This document shows, piece by piece, positions 32,901-36,409 of a stretch of 39,442 nt of DNA. Source of the DNA: a virus. Location of the stretch: the IMG/VR virus record IMGVR_UViG_2166559002_000003, positions 1 through 39,442 of that record, one strand, 5' to 3'. The notes beneath the pieces were generated by a model. That model was given only the letters and a program-made list of their open reading frames with translations. It made no database searches and had not been told where the DNA came from. Within the stretch, counting starts at the first letter, position 1. Each line of letters begins with the position of its first letter. The translations under genes and the position numbers were made by a program.

Positions 32901-33591
32901 CCCCAGGCTCCAGGTCGAGCGCTCCCTGCTTGGTGCTCGCCACCATCTCGTCGAACCAGGAGCGCTCCGGGCGGAACGTGGACAGCGCGTCGTTCAGGCG
33001 GTAGAGCGACTCCAGGTCGTCCTGCGCCATCGCCGCGTGGTCACCGTTCTGCAACCACGCCGACAGGCGGGGGGCAGCACGAATGATCGCCCCGTAGTCG
33101 TGCTCCGCGGCGTATCGGAACGCCAGATCCTTGCTCTCGGCAATGGCCATCCCGGCTGGCCGAGGCAGCCCCAGAACCTCGGAGATACGCAACGCCCGAG
33201 CGTGTTGGTCCGGGTCGATGCCCGAGACGGCATTGAGGACCCGCCCCGTGCGTGCCGCCTGAGCGTTCAGGTAAGCCTGAACACCAGGGCTCACGGAAGG
33301 CCCGGATGGATGAGCGCCCGGCGGCAACGCGGGCATTCGGAGTGGCTCGTCAGGAATCCGCTGGCTGGCGAACCCGTCCAGCAGCAGGGGGACGGAAGCC
33401 GGCCGCGGGGGCTGCTTGCCGTTTTCGATCCCACCTGGCCCCCGGGCGGGGCGCGGCTGGAGCGTGAAAGGATTGGGGCGTGCGACCTGTACGGCGCGGC
33501 CGCGGCGACCCGGCCGATTCCCAGAGGGGTGGTCCCCGTCCCCGGGATCAGGCCCCGGCGTCGGCCCCAGCACTGGTACGCGCGGCGTCAC
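20767..33591 (-). CDS. Giant polyvalent ejection protein: methyltransferase, Strawberry-notch helicase, EVQSDW module, zincin
   Basis: 4274 codons from GTG 33589-33591 (GAGGA six bases upstream), or about 4433 residues with the -1 extension. Approximate order: an FRYAAEHD module (150-215); Gly-rich hydrophobic segments (280-400) suited to membrane insertion; coiled coil (655-755); Pro-rich linker (815-1000); an N6-adenine-type methyltransferase with EPSAGTGNL (about 1131) and NPPF (about 1195); a low-complexity linker (1315-1450); an SF2/Strawberry-notch helicase with GDGTGVGKT (about 1563), DESH (about 1680) and QGFGRSHRSNQ (about 2092); a VTGLLLPIWDRLP region; an LPD-type module with FLEEVQSDW (about 2693); a metallopeptidase with STFLHEMAHVW (HEMAH 3199-3203); and a long helical C-terminus. 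Polyvalent proteins like this (DarB-like fusions) enter the cell with phage DNA and counter host restriction or remodel the DNA. Its place after gp14/gp15-like genes equals that of T7 gp16. Confidence 0.85.
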   Translation of the reverse strand: MTPRVPVLGPTPGPDPGDGDHPSGNRPGRRGRAVQVARPNPFTLQPRPARGPGGIENGKQPPRPASVPLLLDGFASQRIPDEPLRMPALPPGAHPSGPSVSPGVQAYLNAQAARTGRVLNAVSGIDPDQHARALRISEVLGLPRPAGMAIAESKDLAFRYAAEHDYGAIIRAAPRLSAWLQNGDHAAMAQDDLESLYRLNDALSTFRPERSWFDEMVASTKQGALDLEPGVHHLTAIFGIGPGGLEGAAYAAADAYRRADQERAKADPDIKAYRRRLAAAKGWEKLLVLPSNLEGLAAESLGQLGNMIPIVAGSALGAGTGAEMGGSYGALLGPEGAAAGAVAGGAIGGVVGTFSGVMAVEMGAWITDALQRDNVNLHDGAAILAKYRDQDWMKQALGEAKRKGFVVGVVETLTMGIGGHWLAKAAGGTKRQIVRAAVTEGAFNVGGEFAGEFVSHVAARKGFAGDPLGEALMEAGVAGPHAVVEVGLGYHHRTQADRHQAKLETLTKSMTAHQDADSVRRAAAALRDSKLAGRRRAEAASYLESQLTDSDPDAGVVRVDLDKWNRHWAEQGKSPAEEAARISEGGRDAYTRATSSGQVEIPLADSLLELSQTTDPEELIKVARLREDGPTLTEAEDELPGIQELIAEARAEQTAATVAQRSAAEEAVFSADERDLRSEAATLDETIIRLEQGQLDREEAAGMDDKHPNDQAAAELAAARERRALIDRRLQDMADARVARRKRRKERLRRVQEMLVREGSFSEDDAGVMALTFTEMVRVAAERNGLTEEEIDQLFPVDIQGADAAQVDKEHPTAPAPENADSVPIGSREAVIGKPAATPESGPGKAVPGPSSDPSGVPGVADSVPISSREPAIGTPGGQRVSTSEPPAPRDPVLAEEFPSPPPPDPQDAEPLSRPAAPAAPAAAPGGQPVSTSPAPDAPAAPGRADEATPSGSTQQAPDQPTAAQEPASPVDAVPNTPEPPTGQEPLPSPPQAPVSESVPHKIAAARRLANALDLVLDGDEALTWRDLQELANRAFGGTMAQGIYDAQDLANATEFAVNRRVARLPPLDPDATLPELLAAIEEIGAIVGRIPTQTRRTGTKEAFQQFSTPQDYAQTVAILAGLGAGDVVLEPSAGTGNLLAPAIRSGARVIANEIDPLRAALLHELGVETVFGEDAEALHAVLPADVHASVVILNPPFSNAGHRGVKNDLGVAGRHIEQAMRRVLPGGRLVAIVGEGMLPSAPSYAAWFRKMAANYSLRAVVKVDGKVYRKMGTSFGTNVLIFDAVAPSEGLSTHFDPAADPAGSPSLLLSGLEDLIHEGRRAVPGPGQPGSGEGTGGAGRPVPGSDGAPRAAPAEAGADSGGGVGGDAQRARGSGDAAGGRPADRTVVEGQGRGPAGAEGPGAPAEGVAEPGAAGDGGRPGGAPERAAGQPEGQLATPPDAPAARDAPVAAEPAAPRLAEPDDPASIEVIEEASADQAEEGAVFEEYASVVSRPEGPVPHPADLVESAAMKAAKRPAPTYQPTLSDEEMAALSDAQLETVVFAGQAHDQVLPDGVTRRGFMIGDGTGVGKTREIIGIIRDNIRQGRRRHVWLSAKPSLFADAMKGWADFGPVDSNLIEVRKVGAQDRMPDKDGVAFLSYDALKSGAAFTGDLKEQRSKAEGKQTRLDQLVEWLGPDFDGVIVFDESHFMSRALGVEGERGSKGASARAKAGLFLQRAFPNARVVYASATGATEVANLGYAERLGLWGIGTPFPNAMEFVEKIATGGLAAMEQVASELKQQGLYTARTISMKGVTYERMEHELTPEQTLMYERAADAWQVALQNMHEVMKDTGADKGNARGQKVGAFWSANLRFYDQLLISLQMPTMVAGIKKDLAAGRSVILQLTTHQEAALKRAVAARKKAEAAGEVVDDEELDVSPKEVLINYLKQAFPTQQYENQPTEDGKDNWVPRQYMTDVTDAHGRVVHSEGDFVQDPDSVAKRDALIADVMELPISMGPIEFLARELGDDAIAEVTARQNKIVYRDGKQVVVKRNPAKANAASIADFQAGRKRVLLFSMAGGTGAGYHADLKAKNQQLRRHYVMQPGWRADITIQGFGRSHRSNQAQPPEYILVTTNLPGHKRFISSVARRIEQLGALTRGQRTAGASVFSERDNLEGPYSAPAVRWTINAILEGRVEGWDAKSLTDEMGLHSLISKDGTVNEGGYPKVTQFLNRMLSLRPDRQVALFDQFSANLDAEIESAIARGTFDSGMQELKADRLTVEQDDVVRVDERTGNETHWLTLNVTNPVPKTDWAKARVYWQDFFVNTRSGRVWAAGRSVTDTDKSGVASLVRVMHGPGGTGDRVSTALLREGSRRGNWRRATNDEAAGLWRKQYAAAPNEATREVNLVTGLLLPIWDRLPDFGKVYRATLPDGRKVIGREVPDGLVDSTKRKLGVGRRKIEIAPAEVGPIVLRGSTFTLTNHWQIKPVTVAGERRIEVIGPTFANLPVLEKAGVFMETHQYKRRYFIPTGEGMARATAAVMAGQEIMEVDEGKTLYQRLFQGPAPAPADPFYSKALDAARGLPKDARWSKAQIEAALRKRGVKAEELKWLDVGGYVQDFKDTLHRAPTTGEVVEWMDAHQVRVEDVDADEYLFEQYSLSGGEGYRELLLVLPSSPEGAPTFHGQHFNPMGGSVLAHVRFKTRIDSETGERVLFLEEVQSDWAQRGREEGFYSAADQERIRADYEASQDATEVARQALAHRIAESLELVRVPSPDGGDPQVEFRSPLLRAPLPGYVWRDDLQQALSHVQAMSVVQLLGRSTEAASLALRESAFRTGELLELEPEDAVDSGPFVTRTKEWTSLALKRVIRLAAENGFDRVMWTSGAVQNERYELSHFVESIRVTDAGNGLIRLTSEEQHSVDPAMDVVVNETGQVVRAFGRNAHQYTDHSLESVIGKEMAERFLNREGGREAMVLSGDEDRPLQLLADGLLYGQGQHFKGVTELEDTVLSLVAQDVAMAARLSPEALSRDELRDLVERRRVSLLRIVEDPESRFMENVMGTTVKQDAVDAVNEAAGRLTDAEQLTDPAYVPGRIYKEKDLQVGGKGMRSFYDAILPQVARKLVKKYGAKVERMDMPDDARDDEGRPPKDQQHGFTLTKELRDAALQRGFPLFQQPEEGERQGGAAPDGGPQGATTFGAMDSTGRRAFLIQLFRSRDRSTFLHEMAHVWTTIMGDLAARDGAPQAVVDDFHELLAYVGVSHVSQLTTAHHEKIARTFEAWLMDGKAPSKKLRGAFAAIHSWMTALYDSIKGIYRAAGFEFELSPEIRGVFERMLATDEEIAADRYELTAEPLPEDTLADLSEADRAAYLKSVSDDEADGVVAAGRATAMSLAELVKEKRSRRMASLRRKASKELGNTPPAVALANMRDGQHPDGTHLPASAQGKLSRAAVEAEYGEDGSLTLALEGMGVLADDGMTPAEAAESFGARSADVLLNGMVTVAERRDDVVDRMARQALQEQHPELMGTASIRALQRRARDTESRSRRIFSEYRRLLRRRADLAEGGQATATMAGSAVAPQVTHRRRALPGAKTLPQIRKQAAAAMASLPVNRIRPNAFLAAARRESSKSAALVRKGEFYAAAQAKERELFNYESFRLALVAEKALKKLIDYAKFLRRKDIMAGVGRGSVEARRQLLRLLQRVGLERQYSNPDLQPTMSLAGWLASLDKAGELAPDIMPWILDDRPEARVLYTDLTVDQIEDVMDAWKQVRHFGQSKGWMTTVRRRMRAEDAQVAVARRVEHSRAPRKIAYQERQGKLAHFSSAHRAIDSLARQIDGSDDGPLSQFLVRPGIRAENAEVAHADRINEQLSAMRELFTDEDRREWGRPREIPGVDIPLSLQQRFMVALNNGNREGRERLLTTFDSRQVQAILDTLEPRHAQMAAIIWDLENSFWPESKALWERIKGIAPIKVPATAFASKSPSGETVRWQGGYHRIKYAGAKWIHELSPEQQLERFKTGTATRVSTKAGSMIERARHVNDHLRLDFGVVTGHLAEAVHMITHLEALRDMQAVLHGEPVRLAIEERYGEAVYRQFLNAYRDMAMGTGALNDAGARVFGQMRAGTIVMRLGWRITTNLINLGGITQSMVVSGPIPVLRAITRLASQPLQVAAIYHQVIQASSSMANRDKTFQREVAEQYRRFAQVSRGRDVHGAIQRSSFALLAFTQAMVDLPSWIAAYEKAGGCCRRLARRTTRWIGIPWRSSLRTLLWWPARAAGASPRWPASLGAASGRRCGPRSTGSQAAP
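20953..20958 (-). other. G6 run at the frame change in the giant gene
   Basis: Minus-strand codons GCC GGG GGG TGC. Re-reading the last G gives GTG CTG CCG CCG and the natural C-terminal sequence. Slippage of tRNA-Gly on GGG GGG by -1 is possible at the second codon (GGG to GGG). A homopolymer sequencing error or a real inactivating insertion would look identical. Confidence 0.8.
29241..29639 (-). CDS. Nested 132-aa gene inside the giant gene, +1 frame
   Basis: ATG 29637-29639 is preceded by GGAGGATCTGATCC, a strong Shine-Dalgarno at a suitable distance. It opens a 132-codon frame with more than 90% G/C at third positions and balanced composition: MKADALFQDPDNRAAEKALE, a hydrophobic helix (VPPVLLLLKLGLTRAEESGA), AVMQLVADQLIERSWRGKEE and LEHLNELL-type helices to the TAG at 29241. 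In the same stretch the giant frame is only Gly, Ala, Pro and Arg, as expected for an out-of-frame reading. The gene therefore appears to be translated on its own, and the giant protein uses its shadow as a linker between methyltransferase and helicase. The function is unknown; a helical regulator or partner of one of those domains is a reasonable guess. Confidence 0.7.
   Translation of the reverse strand: MKADALFQDPDNRAAEKALEALGAPSPDPTVPPVLLLLKLGLTRAEESGAMLNEHAGAVMQLVADQLIERSWRGKEEALQALRDLGRLPKEWRSQEPQEMADDLVEHLNELLGSQRDNWPPRQTHPLHATPP
30796..30963. repeat. Two copies of a short palindrome GGTGGACA-N5-TGTCCACC
   Basis: Perfect 8-bp inverted repeats with a 5-base spacer occur at 30796-30816 (spacer CGGGC) and 30943-30963 (spacer CACGC). 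Both lie in the Pro-rich linker of the giant gene and encode GGQ(P/R)VSTS. The flanks also match (GAG before and CC after). They could form hairpins in mRNA. Confidence 0.85.
30969..31135. repeat. Two copies of an 11-bp inverted repeat (TGCCGATAGCG ... CGCTATCGGCA)
   Basis: Copy one (30969-31012) has perfect 11-bp arms and a 22-base spacer. Copy two (31092-31135) has the same layout with one arm mismatch. TATAGGCACGCTATCGGCA is identical in both. They encode ADSVPI(G/S)SRE..IG.P in the linker of the giant protein. The first starts only six bases after the second short palindrome ends, so the elements are clustered. Confidence 0.85.
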
Positions 33592-33877
33592 GGCCGATCC
33601 TCACGGCACTGAGCGCGGCCCAGGCCGCGGCCAGCAACCCCAGCAGGCACACCGACCCGAGGATCACCAGCATCGCCTTGGGGGACCCCTCTGCGAACCG
33701 CAGCAGCCACGACGGAGCCGGCTCGGTCTGATCGAACACAGCAACCCATCCACGCAACGCTTCCACGTCGAGCGGGTCTACCCCAGCGTGGTCGCCGGAT
33801 TCCAGCCACGCCTCGACCTTCGGAATGGCTGCCACGATCGGAGCGTAGTCGTGCTCCGCTGCGTATCGGAACGCCAG
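33094..33877. repeat. Duplicated 33-bp core (FRYAAEHDY module) shared by the giant gene and its neighbour
   Basis: Bases 33094-33126 (giant gene) and 33845-33877 (small membrane-protein gene) match at 32 of 33 positions, in the same orientation. The encoded similarity extends to about 60 residues (LAFRYAAEHDY..I, then WL..GDHA and a later SW). This is a domain duplication, not a chance match. Confidence 0.9.
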
Positions 33878-34063
33878 GTTCCGCGGCCGCTGGTGCGTTT
33901 CCGGCCGCGGCTCGATGCCACCGATCCGCTGAAACAGCTCGGTCGGGAACGGCCTGGCGTTGGCTCGTGCCTGGCGATCCATCTCCCGCGCCAAGCCGAA
34001 CGCACCCAGCGCGCCCACGCCGAGCAGCACCACGGCCAGCACCACTCTCGTGACTCGTCCCAC
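33548..34063 (-). CDS. Two-TM membrane protein with an FRYAAEHD domain
   Basis: 171 residues from GTG 34061-34063 (GGAG six bases upstream); a GTG at 34130-34132 would add 23 Cys/Arg-rich residues. An N-terminal transmembrane segment (VTRVVLAVVLLGVGALGAFG) and a C-terminal one (KAMLVILGSVCLLGLLAAAW) flank a soluble domain. Its core (NLAFRYAAEHDYAPIVAAIP, then WLESGDHAGVDP) is repeated near residue 155 of the giant protein. The 3' end overlaps the giant gene by 44 bases. It may be a membrane-embedded ejection component or a partner that pairs with the giant protein's N-terminus. No known family assigned. Confidence 0.6.
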   Translation of the reverse strand: MGRVTRVVLAVVLLGVGALGAFGLAREMDRQARANARPFPTELFQRIGGIEPRPETHQRPRNLAFRYAAEHDYAPIVAAIPKVEAWLESGDHAGVDPLDVEALRGWVAVFDQTEPAPSWLLRFAEGSPKAMLVILGSVCLLGLLAAAWAALSAVRIGRDAARTSAGADAGA

Positions 34064-34147
34064 GGGTCGCTCCGAGGCCCAACAGCCGCGGCTGCAAGCA
34101 TACCGCCGGGTCCACGAATCCAGCAAGCGCACCTCGATCCACGTGAA

Positions 34148-35986
34148 TCATCGTTGAGGGTTCGCATTCTCTGCGTTGTCCCAGCTCTCCCGGATCGCCT
34201 CCGGCGTAATCGGGTGCCCCCTCGACTGGAGCTCCGCGGCGATCCGCAGCCGGTCCGCCGCGGGGATGTCGCTCAGGTCGATCATCCTGAAGGTCGAATC
34301 CCAGATCACTCCGGTTTCCTTGATCCGCTCCTCCAGGAGTGGCTTCAGCAGGTTGGCCACTTCCAGCCCGCTGAGCTTGCGATTCAGGCCTCCTCGGCTC
34401 GTGCCCGGGCCACCGTCGGGTGCCTGCGCCAGGGCGATCGCCTCGTCCAGCTGTCGCGCGAACTCCACCCGGTCGATCCATCGGCCGTCCCCGGGCTTCA
34501 CGTTGGGGTAGACCGAATCCAGCACTCCATCAACAGCCTTGGGCACCGACAACGCACCGCCGCGCAACTCGGTCTCCCCGTCCATCATCTGCTTCTGCAG
34601 CTTATGCCAGGTGTCGAACTTCTTGCCTCCCAGCAGTGCCCCGTCGTACAGCAGGTTGCGGCGCTTGAAGCCCTCGGGGTCGCTGTAGCTCTGCGTCCGC
34701 AGCTCGGCTTCGAGTGTCAGCCGGTCCCGATCGCGCCGCTGCCCGAGGAACTGCCGCGCGCGGGTCCATAGGCCGCGTCGCTCGGGGCCGGTCGCGTTCG
34801 CCCACTCGTCGGGCCGCGTCTGCTGCAGCATGGCCATGTTGCCGCGCAGGCTCACCAGCTCGTCGTCCAGGGCACGAAACACCTCATCGTGCACGGCGTT
34901 GGCATCGGCCAGCTCCTGAGCCGCCTGGCTGCGCACCACCGCGCGCGCCGCCTTCCGCCTCTCGGCGTCCCAGCCCTGGCTCTCGCTCACCGTGTCGAGC
35001 TTGTCGAGGCGGGCCTGGAGCATCGCGGCCGGTCCGATCGTCGCGCGCGCCCCCACGTCGATCGGCATCGCCTCGGCCAGCTGCCCGGCCAGTCGCAGGT
35101 TCTGACCCTGCTCGTGGCTGTTGCTCACGTTGTCGCGCAGCTGGTTCAGGGCCGGCCCTGAGATCTGGTCCTCGTAGCGCTTCAGGTAGTCGCTGGCTTC
35201 GGTGTCTTTCTCCTGGCTCAACAGGCTGGAGATCACGCCCTGGTGAAGCTCGGAGCGCCGGACGGCGAGCTCGGCCGACACGAACTGCCCCACCGTCATG
35301 CCACGCACCATCTCCGGGTGCTCCGTCGCAAACACCCGCACGCGCTGCTCGATGTCTCCCAGGGCCTGATCGACCACCGTGGTGTCGAGCTGGCCGCCCA
35401 CGTACGTGATCCCGGTCTTGGATTCCACCAAGGTCGAGCGCAGCCGCTGGTCCTGCCCCTGATTGTAGGTGCCGACGTAGAACGCTTCGCGCTCCGGGGC
35501 CTCATACCGCGTCAGCGCGTCCTGGAAGCGCTGCATCGACTCGTGCATCTTGCCCGCCGCCTTCGCCCGGGCACCGCTGGGTAGCGCCTTGAGCAGCTGG
35601 GAGGCTCGCGCCTGCGCGGCCTCCACGGCTGGCGTCACGCCAGCGAACAGCTCTTGTCCGTGCCGGCGCGTCAGACCAGGGCCTGGCTTTCCATCGGTGC
35701 CGGGCAGGTCGGTCTGCTCGCCATCGAGGAGGTTGGTCCAGTAGTCCTCGTGATTCGCCACGGCCTCCTGGGCGACCGCCAGCTGTGCCTTCTCCTGTTC
35801 CTGCTTCAATGCTGCCTTGCGAGCGTTCGCTCTTGCGAGGTTCGCCCGACTGCCCGCCACTAGGCTCTCCGACGCGCCATTTGATGCTCTGCCCGTGCGG
35901 CCGCCCCCTGCGGCACCCACGTTGATCGCCACGCCAGGGAGCGCCTGGCTTGCCACTTGCGGCGCGTTGTATCGGGGAATCTGCAT
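34148..35986 (-). CDS. Internal virion (ejection) protein, gp15-like position
   Basis: 612 residues. It begins MQIPRYNAPQVASQALPGVA, a lead seen in many podoviral internal virion proteins ('I..Y......P.ALPG....'). The rest is almost entirely helical and polar, with long Ala/Arg/Gln/Glu stretches (ARKAALKQEQEKAQLAVAQE) and repeat-like helical pairs (SQEKDTEASDYLKRYEDQIS; GPALNQLRDNVSNSHEQGQN). There is no signal peptide or catalytic motif. Lying between a gp14-like gene and the giant polyvalent gene, it probably forms part of the proteinaceous tube that carries DNA across the envelope during injection. Assigned by composition and synteny. The ribosome binding site is weak (AGTGAG). Confidence 0.65.
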   Translation of the reverse strand: MQIPRYNAPQVASQALPGVAINVGAAGGGRTGRASNGASESLVAGSRANLARANARKAALKQEQEKAQLAVAQEAVANHEDYWTNLLDGEQTDLPGTDGKPGPGLTRRHGQELFAGVTPAVEAAQARASQLLKALPSGARAKAAGKMHESMQRFQDALTRYEAPEREAFYVGTYNQGQDQRLRSTLVESKTGITYVGGQLDTTVVDQALGDIEQRVRVFATEHPEMVRGMTVGQFVSAELAVRRSELHQGVISSLLSQEKDTEASDYLKRYEDQISGPALNQLRDNVSNSHEQGQNLRLAGQLAEAMPIDVGARATIGPAAMLQARLDKLDTVSESQGWDAERRKAARAVVRSQAAQELADANAVHDEVFRALDDELVSLRGNMAMLQQTRPDEWANATGPERRGLWTRARQFLGQRRDRDRLTLEAELRTQSYSDPEGFKRRNLLYDGALLGGKKFDTWHKLQKQMMDGETELRGGALSVPKAVDGVLDSVYPNVKPGDGRWIDRVEFARQLDEAIALAQAPDGGPGTSRGGLNRKLSGLEVANLLKPLLEERIKETGVIWDSTFRMIDLSDIPAADRLRIAAELQSRGHPITPEAIRESWDNAENANPQR

Positions 35987-35998
35987 CTCACTTCACTT

Positions 35999-36409
35999 TT
36001 AGGAATTCTGACCAGTACCAGTACTCATACCGTTCCCCGGGCCAAACAGGTTCGAGCTGCTCTGGTTGCCCTGGGCCGCGTCGAACGCCAGATTCGCCTC
36101 CAACCGGCGCAGCTTGCCCGACACCCTCAGGCCCCATGCCTCTCGCGCCGCGTTGTTCAATGCCCGCTGGATGTCGAGACCGCTGAAGAACCCGGTCTCC
36201 TCTTGGATCGCCAGCCCCGTGCCTGAGTCCAGCGACACCCCTGCTCCGGCCAGGCCGGCTACCTGCTGCCCGGTCACGTTGCGGGCATTGCGCGCGACAT
36301 CCTGCGCCACTTGCCGGCCCCGCTGCAGCGCGTCCAGCATCTGGATGTCCTTGAAACGCGCGTTCAGGTGCGCCAAGTCCCTGCGCGTGGTGTCTGCCTG
36401 TGCTGCCAT
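35999..36409 (-). CDS. Internal virion protein, T7 gp14-like
   Basis: 136 residues from ATG 36407-36409, directly after the nozzle-gene stop, with GGAGG upstream. A helical N-terminus (DLAHLNARFKDIQMLDALQR) is followed by the typical core: a Gly/Ala/Val turn region (QVAGLAGAGVSLDSGTGLAI), then QEETGFFSGLDIQRALNNAA and REAWGLRVSG. This matches the pattern of small podoviral internal virion proteins ('G..L..GS......E.......A..IR.NA.REA.G'). T7 gp14 is somewhat longer (about 196). It is likely ejected first and forms an outer-membrane pore. Polar C-terminus (GPGNGMSTGTGQNS). Confidence 0.65.
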   Translation of the reverse strand: MAAQADTTRRDLAHLNARFKDIQMLDALQRGRQVAQDVARNARNVTGQQVAGLAGAGVSLDSGTGLAIQEETGFFSGLDIQRALNNAAREAWGLRVSGKLRRLEANLAFDAAQGNQSSSNLFGPGNGMSTGTGQNS

